Assembly: GCA_019359505.1 (NCBI GenBank)
Contig: JAHHHD010000001.1
Span: forward strand, 1 to 64,000
Direction: 5' to 3'
DNA length: 64,000 nucleotides
Source of the DNA: Drouetiella hepatica Uher 2000/2452
Lineage (GTDB): Bacteria; Cyanobacteriota; Cyanobacteriia; Elainellales; Elainellaceae
Shown here: piece by piece, positions 8,569 to 19,134 of the stretch
Layout: each line of letters begins with the position of its first letter
Position numbering within the stretch: the stretch's first letter is position 1
Program-made: the position numbers and the translations under genes
Notes under the pieces: model-generated
What the model saw: the letters and a program-made list of their open reading frames with translations, nothing else
Database searches by the model: none
Told to the model about the DNA's origin: nothing

Positions 8569-8655
8569 TGTGTCCTTCTCAATTTAGCGATTTACTTAAT
8601 TTAGCGATCTATAACAAGTACATTCGCACTATTTTAGACTAAACTCAAGGCTTCC

Positions 8656-10020
8656 CTACTTTCGTCGCCCTACCATCTTCAGCTTCACGCTCGCTGGGGC
8701 AAGCGTCACTCCTCGGCGCTGGGGGCGTACCGATCGCGGTTCTGCCAACGCCAGCTCATAACGTGACAAGATAACCGCTAGGGCAAGCTTCATTTCAAAC
8801 AGCGCCAATGCCTCCCCAATGCAGCGCCTTGCGCCCCCGCCAAATGCCATAAACTCATAGCCTGAGAATTTCTTTTCTAGAAATCGCTGTGGCTGAAACT
8901 GCTTGGGGTTGGGGTAAAGATCGGGTCGCTGATGCACCAGATAGATACAGCCCACCAAAATCGTGCCCGGTTCCAGGCTGTAGCCCAGCAGCTCCATCGG
9001 CTGCTGCACCTGACGGGGAAACGTGAGCATGGCGATCGGGTAAATTCGCAGGGTTTCTTGGCAAACGGCGCTGAGATAGGGCAAACGGGCGATCGCCATC
9101 GGGTCGTTTGCTATCGTGTCAGCCAAATCACCGTTCAGCGAATCTAGCTCTGCCAGCAGCTTTGTCCGCACCTCTGGCAGGTGGTGAATCCAATAGAGCG
9201 CCCAAGCCATAGCCGTTGCCGTCGTTTCATGACCTGCAATGAGCAAAGACACTAGCTCGTCCCGCAGCTCTTGATCGGTCATGGGCTGACCCGCTTCATC
9301 CTTTGCCGTCATTAGCATTGAGAGAATGTCGGTACGGCTAGCATCTGGGTAGGCACGGCGATCGGCAATTTCGGCATACAGCAGGTCATCCAGCCTCTGC
9401 CGCTGCTGCAAAAACTTACCCCAAGGACTCCAAGTGCCCCAGTCTTGCTGAAGAGAGGGGAAAAATAGGAAGCCAGAAGCAAGCGGCGAACTAAAGGTAT
9501 CCGCCATTGCACCCGTCAGATGTTGCAACTGGTCGTAGCTCTTTCCTTGCTGCACCCCAAAGACCGCCTGCAACATCACCTGTAGCGAAATAGACTGGGT
9601 TGCCGATCGCGCCTGAAAGACTTGATTGGCAGGGATTTGAGACATTGCCTGCTCCGACAGGTCGGCAATCAGCTGTCCGTAGGTGCGCATTCGATCGCCG
9701 TGAAAGGGCGGCATCAGCAACTGTCGCTGACGACGATGGCGATCGCCGCTCAGCAGAAAAATTGAGGTGTCGCCCACTAGAGGCGTCAAAATTTTGTTAA
9801 TCTCACCTGGCGCGGTGAACTCCTTGCGATCGTTCGTCAATATGTATTGAATTGCCTGGGGATCGTTGACAAATATCAGCCTGTTGCCAAACCCGACGAT
9901 TTGAGCCGCAAAAATGTCTGGAAGCTCCTGCACAGCGCTTTCCATATAACCAACCGGATTCAGAATCCACTGAAACTGCTGCAAGAGCGCAGGCGTTTTA
10001 AGTCCGCTGACTTGTTTCAT
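8656..10020 (-). CDS. cytochrome P450, CYP110-like
   Basis: The 454-residue haem mono-oxygenase is likely to hydroxylate fatty acids or terpenoids. The I-helix motif is AGHETTATAMAWALYWIHH, the ExxR motif ETLRIYP, and the haem-binding loop FGGGARRCIGEAL carries the Cys thiolate. The N-terminus (KTPALLQQFQWILNP) and overall length resemble the CYP110 family widespread in filamentous cyanobacteria. No membrane anchor is obvious. The ATG start at 10020 matches the family. An imperfect hairpin (GGTATCCCC/GGGGATATCC, 10079-10102) lies upstream. No dedicated ferredoxin or sesquiterpene cyclase gene is adjacent, so the substrate cannot be inferred. Confidence 0.92.
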   Translation of the reverse strand: MKQVSGLKTPALLQQFQWILNPVGYMESAVQELPDIFAAQIVGFGNRLIFVNDPQAIQYILTNDRKEFTAPGEINKILTPLVGDTSIFLLSGDRHRRQRQLLMPPFHGDRMRTYGQLIADLSEQAMSQIPANQVFQARSATQSISLQVMLQAVFGVQQGKSYDQLQHLTGAMADTFSSPLASGFLFFPSLQQDWGTWSPWGKFLQQRQRLDDLLYAEIADRRAYPDASRTDILSMLMTAKDEAGQPMTDQELRDELVSLLIAGHETTATAMAWALYWIHHLPEVRTKLLAELDSLNGDLADTIANDPMAIARLPYLSAVCQETLRIYPIAMLTFPRQVQQPMELLGYSLEPGTILVGCIYLVHQRPDLYPNPKQFQPQRFLEKKFSGYEFMAFGGGARRCIGEALALFEMKLALAVILSRYELALAEPRSVRPQRRGVTLAPASVKLKMVGRRK

Positions 10021-10186
10021 AGGGGTGATGATGATCGCGTGGGATTCGCTTAGCTAAAACTCGCTTAGCCAAAATAATGGTATCCCCCTTTTGGGGATAT
10101 CCATAGTCCAGACAGGTTTTGATCATTTTTGACCGTGGAAGCTGTGCAAACCATCACGCGAATGCCTGCTCACTAGCCTGTACTGT

Positions 10187-10270
10187 TATGGCTGTATTCA
10201 GAGCGGTTAAGACAGGGACATTCTTGAGGGCGCGCTCAAAAATGTCTCAAGCCCGATGATTACGGCTATA
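10187..10270. repeat. 84-bp palindromic repeat, family A, copy 1
   Basis: The left end TATGGCTGTATTCAGAGCGG and the reverse complement of the right end (TATAGCCGTAATCATCGGGC) are imperfect terminal inverted repeats around a hairpin of GAGGGCGCGCTC type. Related copies lie at 25655-25749, 39880-39973 and 63477-63550. It contains no gene, so it is a MITE-like non-autonomous element. Confidence 0.7.
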
Positions 10271-10343
10271 TCCACATCACTGACTATATTTAGTGCTTTG
10301 CCCTTAAACCCTCGTCAAACCTGAACTTTGCTGCCGCACAACC

Positions 10344-11534
10344 ATGATCATTCTGCACTATCTCGTCATTGCCTTGACCTACGTTGGCTTAGGGCTTGGG
10401 TACTTGCCGGGGCTACACATGAATCGAGCGACGATCGCCCTTGTGGGATCGTCGCTGCTGATGGCGTTGGGTGTGCTAGATCTCAAGACCGCCTGGGGAG
10501 CGATCGACTACAAAACCCTAGTTTTTTTGTTTGGCATGATGGTGATTAGCGCCAATCTAGCGACGGCTGGATTCTTTCAGCTATCGCTAGATTACCTAAT
10601 GCGCTACGTCCGCAGTCCTTTTGGGTTAATGGTAGTGCTGACAGGGGGGAGCGGCGCGCTGTCCGCATTATTCCTGAATGACACGATCGCCCTGATCCTA
10701 ACGCCGCTAGTCTTGGGCTTAACGGTTTCCCTCAAGCTCAACCCGATTCCGTATCTGCTGGCGCTGGCAGGTGCAACCAATATTGGCTCAGTCGCGACTC
10801 TCAGCGGCAATCCGCAGAATATTTTGATTGGCTCGTTTTCGGGCATTAGCTATCTCGATTTTGCCAAAGCCCTGACTCCTTTGGCGATCGCAGGTTTGAT
10901 TGTTCAAATCGGCTGGCTGTGGTGGCTGTATCCAGAAGTGCGATCGCTTCAACCCACGCTAAAACCTGAACATTTGCGCTACCGAGTGTTTAAGCCCCTG
11001 CTAACCAAAAGCTTGCTGATTACAGTCGGGTTACTGGCTGCCTTTTTAGCTGGCATTCCTATAGCCGAAGCGACCTTCATTGCCGCAGGATTGCTGCTCT
11101 TGACGCGACGTGTCAAACCAAAACGGATTTTGCATCAAGTCGATTGGGATTTGCTGCTGATGTTTTCTGGGCTGTTCATTCTGACGGAAGGGGTGCAAAA
11201 ACTCGGTCTGCTCAATGGCTTTGCTCAGTTTGTGCATGACCCATTAAGCATTCTAGGGGTGACGGCGCTGTTGTCTAATTTGGTGTCCAATGTACCTGCT
11301 GTGCTGTTGTTGCATCATCTAATTCCGCACCCTGATACGCGCACCTGGCTTCTACTAGCCGCCGGATCGACACTTGCAGGAAACCTAACGCTGCTCGGCT
11401 CAGTAGCAAATCTGATTGTGGCAGAGGCAGTGGCAAAACAGGGATATCGCCTGACGTTTTGGGAGCATCTGCGCTTTGGGGTGCCGCTGACCGCCCTAAC
11501 TTTAGGGCTGACTTACTTCTGGATTATGAGTTAG
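10344..11534 (+). CDS. ion transporter of the ArsB/NhaD/SLC13 superfamily
   Basis: The 396-residue protein has about ten to eleven hydrophobic segments. Paired motifs typical of the ion-transporter superfamily are SALFLNDTIALILTPLVL in the first half and LLSNLVSNVPAVLLLHHLIP in the second. A GATNIGSVATLSGNPQNILI stretch is characteristic of citrate/arsenite/anion permeases. Substrate (anion, arsenite or Na+/H+) cannot be fixed from sequence, and no arsR or arsC gene is nearby. The ATG at 10344 is the first good start. It is monocistronic, between two palindromic repeats. Confidence 0.82.
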   Translation: MIILHYLVIALTYVGLGLGYLPGLHMNRATIALVGSSLLMALGVLDLKTAWGAIDYKTLVFLFGMMVISANLATAGFFQLSLDYLMRYVRSPFGLMVVLTGGSGALSALFLNDTIALILTPLVLGLTVSLKLNPIPYLLALAGATNIGSVATLSGNPQNILIGSFSGISYLDFAKALTPLAIAGLIVQIGWLWWLYPEVRSLQPTLKPEHLRYRVFKPLLTKSLLITVGLLAAFLAGIPIAEATFIAAGLLLLTRRVKPKRILHQVDWDLLLMFSGLFILTEGVQKLGLLNGFAQFVHDPLSILGVTALLSNLVSNVPAVLLLHHLIPHPDTRTWLLLAAGSTLAGNLTLLGSVANLIVAEAVAKQGYRLTFWEHLRFGVPLTALTLGLTYFWIMS

Positions 11535-11622
11535 GCTTTCTGGGCAATTGCCTGAATGGGGGCATTTCCGTTGGAGAATTCTCAGGCTTGCCCTTCCAAT
11601 TGATTCAGATGGATGGCATTAC

Positions 11623-11700
11623 GTAATTGAGTTAGGACGAGTTATTTTTTGAGCGCGGCTCTCAAAAAATAACTCATTAGATCTGAGCGCGTAGCGCTAT
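11623..11700. repeat. palindromic repeat, family B, copy 1
   Basis: The left end ATGGCATTACGTAATTGAG and right end GAGCGCGTAGCGCTAT form imperfect terminal inverted repeats (ATRGC..TACG) around the hairpin TTATTTTTTGAG...CTCAAAAAATAA. A second copy in the same orientation lies at 22480-22578. A GTAAGCGCTATATGGC tail follows this copy. Confidence 0.75.
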
Positions 11701-11814
11701 GTAAGCGCTATATGGCTGTCTAGAAAGATGCAGCACTTCAAAATATATTGGGTTTTACGATCGCGGAGCATTATTTTGGGAGATGATCTGTAGAGCTATC
11801 CTCTAATCCGCATT

Positions 11815-13290
11815 TTGAATTTCATTCAGCCCTCTGTTCGTCTAGGTCTCCAACTCTGTGGCGGTTTGCTGCTGCTTCCGGTGGGCTTGCTGCCCGCAAA
11901 AGCTCAGCCTTTTTGTCCAGCTCAGCTGGATCAGGCGATCGCCCCCATCATTAACGCTCCCCAATTTCGCCGTGCCCACTGGGGAATTTTGGTACAGACG
12001 GGCAACAACCAGACGCTTTATTCTCAAAATGCAGAAGAATTTTTCACTCCTGCATCCAATGCTAAGCTGCTCACGACCGCCGCAGTGCTGACACGACTCG
12101 GTTCGCAGTTTCGGATACGGACTTCTGTGTACCAGATGGGTCATGCAACTTTAAATATTTTGCGTGTCGTAGGGCGGGGCGACCCTAGCCTGACCGATTT
12201 GCAATTGCAGGATCTGGCTCAGCAGATCCGCGATCGCGGTATCACTCAGATCGATCGGCTAGTGCTAGATGATCAATATTTTCGCGGTGATGCCATCAAT
12301 CCAACCTGGGAGTGGGAAGATATCCAGGCGGGCTATGGGGCTGTGGCAAACAGCCTGATTATTAACCAGAATGCGATCGGTTTAACGCTGGTACCGCAAA
12401 GATTGGGAGAACCCTTGCAGGTTGTCTGGGATGAGCCAAGCATGGAGCGGCATTGGCAAATTAATAACCGCTCAAAGACGGTAGCCATCGATCAACCAGA
12501 ATTTTTGCAGGTGGGACGTACCTCTGATCCGCCGACTCTGAAAGTTGAAGGGCAGTTGCGGGTTGGGTCTGCCGTAGAGCCGATCGCCATTTCAGTGCCT
12601 CAGCCCACCGCATATTTCGCCGATCGCTTTCAGCAAGCCCTGGATGCAGCCGGAATTCAGGTGAAGCAAATTCAAACTCTCGACAGTTCTGATGCTCAAG
12701 CTATTCAGTCCGTACGGCTTACTCAAGCGATCGAGATAGCCGCAGTCGAATCTGCACCGCTGGCGGAGCTGTTGATAGAAGCTAATCAAGAGAGCAATAA
12801 TCTTTATGCAGAGGCAGCCTTACGGCTTCTCGGCGCCAATCAGATGTCCCAGAGTAGCTCCAGTCTGGAGGCAGGCTTAGATGAAGTGGAAGCTGCTCTA
12901 ACCCAGATCGGAGTCAATCCAGAAAACTATCGGCTGTCAGATGGTTCAGGTTTATCTCGTCGAAACCTGGTTAGTCCAACCGCCCTAGTCGAAACGCTGC
13001 AGACAATGCAGCGATCGCCCTACGCCTCAAATTATCAAAACAGCTTAGCTGTTGCCGGAGTCAGCGGCACTTTGCGCAATCGCTTCCAAGGCACCTCAGT
13101 GCAGGGACGGCTCCAAGGCAAGACAGGATTCTTGAGTGGTGCTGCCGCTTTGTCAGGATACCTACAGCCACCTCACTACCCGCTCGTAACGTTCAGCATC
13201 ATGGTCAACCAGTTTGATCTGCCGATTGGGGAGGTTCAGGAAGCGATCGATAGGATTGTAGAGACTTTACAAAGCCTACAGCCCTGCTGA
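11815..13290 (+). CDS. dacB: D-alanyl-D-alanine carboxypeptidase/endopeptidase (PBP4, DacB)
   Basis: This is a periplasmic peptidoglycan hydrolase of the peptidase S13/PBP4 family. It trims terminal D-Ala and cleaves cross-bridges. The 491-residue precursor has a signal peptide ending near LPAKAQP. Active-site motifs are SNAK (SxxK, near residue 82), SNN (SxN, in EANQESNNLYAEAALRLLG) and KTG (GKTGFLSG, near 440). The large insert between SxxK and SxN typical of PBP4 is present. The start is TTG at 11815, which gives a complete signal peptide, and no in-frame ATG precedes the hydrophobic core. It is monocistronic. Confidence 0.9.
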   Translation: MNFIQPSVRLGLQLCGGLLLLPVGLLPAKAQPFCPAQLDQAIAPIINAPQFRRAHWGILVQTGNNQTLYSQNAEEFFTPASNAKLLTTAAVLTRLGSQFRIRTSVYQMGHATLNILRVVGRGDPSLTDLQLQDLAQQIRDRGITQIDRLVLDDQYFRGDAINPTWEWEDIQAGYGAVANSLIINQNAIGLTLVPQRLGEPLQVVWDEPSMERHWQINNRSKTVAIDQPEFLQVGRTSDPPTLKVEGQLRVGSAVEPIAISVPQPTAYFADRFQQALDAAGIQVKQIQTLDSSDAQAIQSVRLTQAIEIAAVESAPLAELLIEANQESNNLYAEAALRLLGANQMSQSSSSLEAGLDEVEAALTQIGVNPENYRLSDGSGLSRRNLVSPTALVETLQTMQRSPYASNYQNSLAVAGVSGTLRNRFQGTSVQGRLQGKTGFLSGAAALSGYLQPPHYPLVTFSIMVNQFDLPIGEVQEAIDRIVETLQSLQPC

Positions 13291-13341
13291 GCTGACCGTT
13301 GAATGTGCAAATTGGTTGCAAGAACCTAGACTCGATCGAAG

Positions 13342-13677
13342 CTAGACCAAAGCAGGACGAGCTTCCGATGGCTTAATTTGGAACTTCACCAAGTTAGCCA
13401 GCTCTTGGAGCTGATTGATGGCTTCTGCACCCTCTAGCTTCATGAGTTCGCGATCGTCTCTCATCTCTGTCCAGGTGATTCCATAGTCAGATACCAAGAA
13501 GCGAATCAGATGATTCTCCCCCAAGCTGACCATAAACGATGCGCTATTCATTTGCCCCCCGCAGGTGTAGCAAGAAGCTAGATACCCTCTGGCTTCCAAC
13601 ACAGTTGCCAACGCCTGAAGATTCATAACTAGATCTTGAACGAATCTACGATGCTGCTCTGCAAGTCTGAGAAACAT
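13342..13677 (-). CDS. DUF1815 family protein
   Basis: The 111-residue soluble protein matches the cyanobacteria-specific DUF1815 family along its length. It shows FVQDLVMNLQALA, the YLASCYTCGGQMNSASFMVS segment with a CxxC pair (C56, C59), and LVSDYGITWTEMRDD. Function is unknown, and the conserved CYTCGG suggests metal or redox chemistry. The start ATG at 13677 matches family length. It is monocistronic and converges with dacB. Confidence 0.88.
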   Translation of the reverse strand: MFLRLAEQHRRFVQDLVMNLQALATVLEARGYLASCYTCGGQMNSASFMVSLGENHLIRFLVSDYGITWTEMRDDRELMKLEGAEAINQLQELANLVKFQIKPSEARPALV

Positions 13678-14128
13678 ACTTAATCTCCTCTGCCACAGTT
13701 AACACAATTCTAGAACATTTTATAATTTCTTAAACATTTGAATTTAAAGTAAAACGCTTTTCGACCGAGCCACAAAAGCATCCGTGAGCGACCTAGCGCA
13801 ATTGGTATCCTAGTCTTACAACTTTTCCATAACAAACACGTAACGAGCTAAAGAGGACGAACTGTCCCGCAAACCTAAAGTAGCGAACTACCCAGTGAGA
13901 TGCGGTATAAGCTGCGACACAAGAGTCGGCAGAACATCAAACGAAGGAGGTGAATCGGATCTGTAGCTAATGAGCAGCGCTAATTTTACAGCCCTCAGAC
14001 TAAGGTTAACCTATTGCTCCAGACTCTGCCCAGGGTCTTCAGCCTTTCAATACACATTTTTAATATATTGCTACAGTCCTGTTACAAAAATTAAACTATT
14101 GCAGATGTGTGGAAGAGGCGATCGCGGT
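13678..14128. other. intergenic stretch with an orphan strong Shine-Dalgarno sequence
   Basis: No gene is supported in these 450 bases. The sequence GAAGGAGGTGAATC near 13943-13956 pairs almost perfectly with the 3' end of 16S rRNA, but the next ATG (13970) opens a frame of unnatural composition. The segment 13850-13940 is C/G-rich with several short complementary arms and could be a leader or small RNA. I cannot assign it. Confidence 0.4.
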
Positions 14129-14341
14129 CTAATTAATCTTCCACCAGCCCAGCCCAGGTCCAATGAGGCGCACAACCACCCAGTAAGCAACGAGTACCCC
14201 AATTCCAATCCAGGCTCCACGGGTACTCCAATTGACAAACTGCTCTGCCTGACTTTTTTTGATCGGCAGCCATGGATAAACGTTTCCTTCTTGGCCGTAC
14301 TTCTCGCCTAGCGAGTCTTTGCGCCGCTTCGAGTCTCCCAT
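14129..14341 (-). CDS. DUF2839 family small membrane protein
   Basis: The 70-residue protein has the DUF2839 pattern: an MGDSKRRKDSLGEKYGQE N-terminus, YPWLPIKKSQAEQFVNWSTR in the middle, one membrane helix (GAWIGIGVLVAYWVVVRLIG) and the short tail PGLGWWKIN. The family is restricted to cyanobacteria and plastid relatives and its role is unknown. The ATG at 14341 gives the family length. It is monocistronic, divergent from the thiamine locus. Confidence 0.88.
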   Translation of the reverse strand: MGDSKRRKDSLGEKYGQEGNVYPWLPIKKSQAEQFVNWSTRGAWIGIGVLVAYWVVVRLIGPGLGWWKIN

Positions 14342-14445
14342 AATTCACCAGCCGTAAGCTTAATTGTAGGAACATCATCATACCGTCTTCTCACTTCCCT
14401 CTGCCGCAGCGGTTAAATAACTACACTTCAGAAATTCTCATTTTG

Positions 14446-14532
14446 CAACAAAGCCCGAAAAAAGCTCGCCTGCGGCGAGCTTTTTTCGGGCTTTGTTGGG
14501 GGAGTTCGTGCCCGCAGGGCACGAACTCCCCC
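14446..14532. repeat. two tandem perfect long hairpins
   Basis: The first palindrome has 25-base arms (14446-14470 and 14474-14498, core CCCGAAAAAAGCTCGCC) with a three-base loop. The second, sharing the border base at 14498, has 16-base arms GGGGGAGTTCGTGCCC and its complement (14498-14513 and 14517-14532), also with a three-base loop. Both are perfect. The first contains a T6 run flanked by GC stems and could terminate transcription. The pair lies just upstream of the first TPP riboswitch. Confidence 0.85.
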
Positions 14533-14574
14533 AGCTGACCACACTTTGAGACTATTCAAAGGTGATAGAATGCA

Positions 14575-14660
14575 CAACAAGCTAGGGGTGCCTGAATAAT
14601 TCAGGCTGAGATTACACCCTCGGAACCTGAGTCTGGTTAGTACCAGCGGAGGGAAGCGTT
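14575..14660 (+). promoter_or_regulatory. TPP riboswitch (THI element) 1
   Basis: The conserved THI-box elements are in order: GCTAGGGGTGCCTG, then CTGAGATTACACCCT, GGAACCTGA, and CTGGTTAGTACCAGCGGAG followed by GGAAGC. These form the TPP-sensing aptamer. The roughly 100 bases between it and the symporter start can form GCCATCA/TGATGGC and CTAGCC/GGCTAG hairpins, which may be the expression platform. Binding of TPP is expected to switch off the transporter gene. Confidence 0.93.
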
Positions 14661-14759
14661 GAATTTCGATCGCCATCATCCGAAGCCACAGCTCGATCGC
14701 TGATGGCATCTCAAAATTACCCTAGCCAGACACACTCTATAAGAATGGGCTAGATCACT

Positions 14760-16253
14760 ATGTCTATAGGTCTATCTACAGGAGCGATCGCGCTGCTAGT
14801 TACGTTAGTGACAACAGGTTTATTTGCGCTGCTAGGGTTGCTGAACGCCAGTCAGAAGACGATGAACATTGAAGACTTCATGGTCAGTCGCAATCGGTTT
14901 GGGGCTGGCATGGCGCTGGCGACGATCGTGGCATCGGCAATGGGAGTCTGGATTTTGTTTAGTCCACCCCAGGTTGGCGCTACGAGCGGTATAGCTGGAA
15001 TTTTAGGCTACTGTATTGGGTCGGCAATGCCGCTGATTGTATTCACCCAAGTAGGGCCTCGCATCCGCTACCTGATGCCAAACGGACATTCGCTGAATGA
15101 ATTTGTTTTGTACCGTTTCGGCAATGCTATGTATTTACTGACTTTGGGCATTGTTGTGTTCTATATGTTTGTTTATCTGGCGGCTGAGCTGACGGCGATC
15201 GCTAAAGCCGTGCAAATTCTGGCGGATGTGCCTCTAGGCTGGACGGCGTTAGTTGTCATTACTGCCACCTTCATATACACAACATACGGCGGGCTAGGAG
15301 CGACTATTTTTACCGATGCTATTCAGTTTGCCGTCATGCTGCCCCTGCTGCTCATTAGCTTTTGGGTGGCGCTAACGGCATTGGGCGGCTGGGAAAACGC
15401 GCTTGCGCCAGTTCAGCTCAAAGCGCCAGAGCTACTGAATTTAGGCTATGTAGACGGCATTAAATTTGGGGCAACACTAATGATCGCGATCGTGGCAGCA
15501 GAAATGTTTAACCAAAGCAACTGGCAGCGCGTTTATGCCTGTCGAAATGATAAGACCGTGCAGCAAGCTTTTTTGGGAGGCGCTTTAGCGGTTCTACCTA
15601 TTATTCTCATTTCAGGCGGATTGGGATTGCTGGCAATGCGTTTCGGATTTAATGACGATCGCGCTTTCTTTTCTCTGCTTCAGCAACTTTCATTACCGCT
15701 TTGGGTAACGATTTTGGTTTTGGTTCTGGCGCTTGCCTTAGTTATGAGTACCCTCTCTGCTCTACTCAACGGTATTGCTAGCGTGTTCACAATTGATCTG
15801 ATGCGATTGTTTCCGCAAATGCAGTCAGCAGGTTTGCTACGTACATCGCGGATTCTCACGGTAGCGATCGGTATTCCCACTATTTTGATTGCCGCGCAGG
15901 GCTACGATGTTCTCTATTTGTTTCTATTAGCCGATCTGGTTTGTGCGGGAGCTTTTTTCCCGGTGTTGTACGGGTTCTATTCCCATCGTTTGACCGGAGC
16001 TATCGCCCTGTTGAGCGCTTTGTTAGGCATTGCAGCAGGCGCGCTTTTCTTTCCCAAGCCTGACTTTAGTCCCTGGCTCAATATTCCCTTCGGCGGTGAT
16101 CTCTTGATGAGCTTTGCAGCGGCTCTGATCGTATCGGCATTGGTGACGATCGCCTTTAGTCTATTCAGCAAAAGCTCGTTTGACTTCCAAAATCTGCGAG
16201 TACAGAGTCGCTCTTATGTGGAATCAGAAAAGGCGATCGGCATAAGGGAATAG
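14760..16253 (+). CDS. SSS-family sodium:solute symporter under TPP control (ThiV-like)
   Basis: The 497-residue transporter has about 13 hydrophobic segments and sodium:solute symporter (SSF) marks. These include FMVSRNRFGAGMALATIVAS near the N-terminus and TTYGGLGATIFTDAIQFAVM in the middle. The preceding TPP riboswitch is the main clue to substrate: thiamine, or a precursor such as hydroxymethylpyrimidine, as proposed for ThiV-type SSS proteins elsewhere. It lies directly upstream of a second riboswitch and thiC. The ATG at 14760 lacks a strong ribosome binding site. The C-terminal 35 residues are hydrophilic. Confidence 0.85.
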   Translation: MSIGLSTGAIALLVTLVTTGLFALLGLLNASQKTMNIEDFMVSRNRFGAGMALATIVASAMGVWILFSPPQVGATSGIAGILGYCIGSAMPLIVFTQVGPRIRYLMPNGHSLNEFVLYRFGNAMYLLTLGIVVFYMFVYLAAELTAIAKAVQILADVPLGWTALVVITATFIYTTYGGLGATIFTDAIQFAVMLPLLLISFWVALTALGGWENALAPVQLKAPELLNLGYVDGIKFGATLMIAIVAAEMFNQSNWQRVYACRNDKTVQQAFLGGALAVLPIILISGGLGLLAMRFGFNDDRAFFSLLQQLSLPLWVTILVLVLALALVMSTLSALLNGIASVFTIDLMRLFPQMQSAGLLRTSRILTVAIGIPTILIAAQGYDVLYLFLLADLVCAGAFFPVLYGFYSHRLTGAIALLSALLGIAAGALFFPKPDFSPWLNIPFGGDLLMSFAAALIVSALVTIAFSLFSKSSFDFQNLRVQSRSYVESEKAIGIRE

Positions 16254-16317
16254 GTCAATAGATACAAATATTTTTTGACCGACCCTAGCGCAAAGTGATT
16301 TAACCATGATACGCTTG

Positions 16318-17793
<1,476 letters not shown>

Positions 17794-17850
17794 CCCTGAT
17801 TCTGGGTCGCGCGGGCAATGTCCACGCGATCGGAGATTCTGAGCCGATCG

Positions 17851-19080
17851 CTATTGTGTCTCCAACAGGCATTCCAAAGTCTGCACAAAGTCAAAGAGAT
17901 GATGCGCCATTTCAAGTTTGCTGCACGGGTCGATCGCCTTCTTTCTGCCCGTGCAGTCTAGAAAAATTGCCTGATTTTGCTCGCTGCCAAAGCCGCTGTT
18001 AGGCTGATCGATGGGGTTGGCAACGATCGCATCCAAACATTTGCTCCGCAGTTTCTCTAGGGCTGGAGCCAGGATATCGCCCGTCTGAGCTGCAAAGCCA
18101 ATCAATCGCTGGTGGGGCTGTTTGGATTGACCTAACGCTGCCACGATATCGGGGACAGGCGACAGAGGAAGAGAGGAGGGGAGGGATCGCTTGGGCAGTT
18201 TTTCAGGATGAAATTCGGCTGGCGCGACGTCCGCCACAGCCGCCGCCATGACTAGCCAGTCGGCAGAGGCAAAGTGTTCTGCCAGCGCTTGATGCATCTC
18301 AGCAGCAGTAACAATCGGTACAAGCTGTATGCCCTTGAGCTGGGTCAGTAAACTCGGCTCCATGGGAGCATGAACTAAGGTGACAATCGCCCCTCTGTGC
18401 TGGGCTGCTTGTGCCAGCGCCACACCCATTTTTCCAGTCGCTGGATTGCCGATAAACCTTACCGGATCAAGATGTTCGCGGCTTCCGCCTGTGCTAATCA
18501 ACAGATGTTTGCCCTCTAGATCGCGCTTGCCGCCCGTATGCAGAAGCGATCGCACTTGCGCCAGAATTTCCACAGGCTCCGCCATCCGTCCTGAGCCAAC
18601 GCGATCGCAAGCCAAAATTCCTTCTCCCGGCTCTAGGAAGTGATAGCGGCGATCGCTCAAAACCATCTGCCAATTGCGTTGCACCACCCATTGCTGCCAC
18701 ATATCCGTATTCATTGCCGGAGCCAGCAGCAGAGGACAGGTGGAAGCCAGCACAGTGTTTGTCAACAAATTATCGGCAATTCCATACGCCAGCTTTGCCA
18801 GAGTATTCGCCGTGAGCGGTGCAATCAGAAACACTTCTGCCCACTCGCCCAATTCGATATGGAGAGGGCGATCGTGGGGCTGCCAAAAGTCTCGATCGCG
18901 GTAAGCAGCATGGCGGCTGAGGGTGGCGATCGTCAGCGGCGTGATAAACTCCTCCGCGCCCTGGGTGAGAATAGCACGAACTTCTGCCCCCGCTTTCGCT
19001 AGCGTAGACACCACCTCACAGACTTTGTAGGCAGCAATACCGCCTGTAATGCCGATTAAAATCCGCCGACCTTTCAGCAC
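17851..19080 (-). CDS. coaBC: bifunctional phosphopantothenoylcysteine decarboxylase/synthetase CoaBC
   Basis: The enzyme makes 4'-phosphopantetheine for coenzyme A in two steps. Residues 1-180 form the FMN-dependent CoaC decarboxylase ([38 protein letters not shown] with the active-site Cys). Residues 190-400 form the CTP-dependent CoaB synthetase ([35 protein letters not shown]). The 409-residue length and ATG at 19080 are standard. The stop lies 57 bases from the end of convergent thiC. It is monocistronic, with a 54-base gap to the PIN gene behind it. Confidence 0.96.
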   Translation of the reverse strand: MLKGRRILIGITGGIAAYKVCEVVSTLAKAGAEVRAILTQGAEEFITPLTIATLSRHAAYRDRDFWQPHDRPLHIELGEWAEVFLIAPLTANTLAKLAYGIADNLLTNTVLASTCPLLLAPAMNTDMWQQWVVQRNWQMVLSDRRYHFLEPGEGILACDRVGSGRMAEPVEILAQVRSLLHTGGKRDLEGKHLLISTGGSREHLDPVRFIGNPATGKMGVALAQAAQHRGAIVTLVHAPMEPSLLTQLKGIQLVPIVTAAEMHQALAEHFASADWLVMAAAVADVAPAEFHPEKLPKRSLPSSLPLSPVPDIVAALGQSKQPHQRLIGFAAQTGDILAPALEKLRSKCLDAIVANPIDQPNSGFGSEQNQAIFLDCTGRKKAIDPCSKLEMAHHLFDFVQTLECLLETQ

Positions 19081-19134
19081 GATAGATTCCTAGAGTGTGA
19101 TTCAAAAAATAAACAAGGTTTAGAATTATGACTA

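Noticed and set aside
13970-14311. 113-residue plus-strand frame
   Set aside because: It overlaps the recognised DUF2839 gene on the other strand and its composition is not protein-like.
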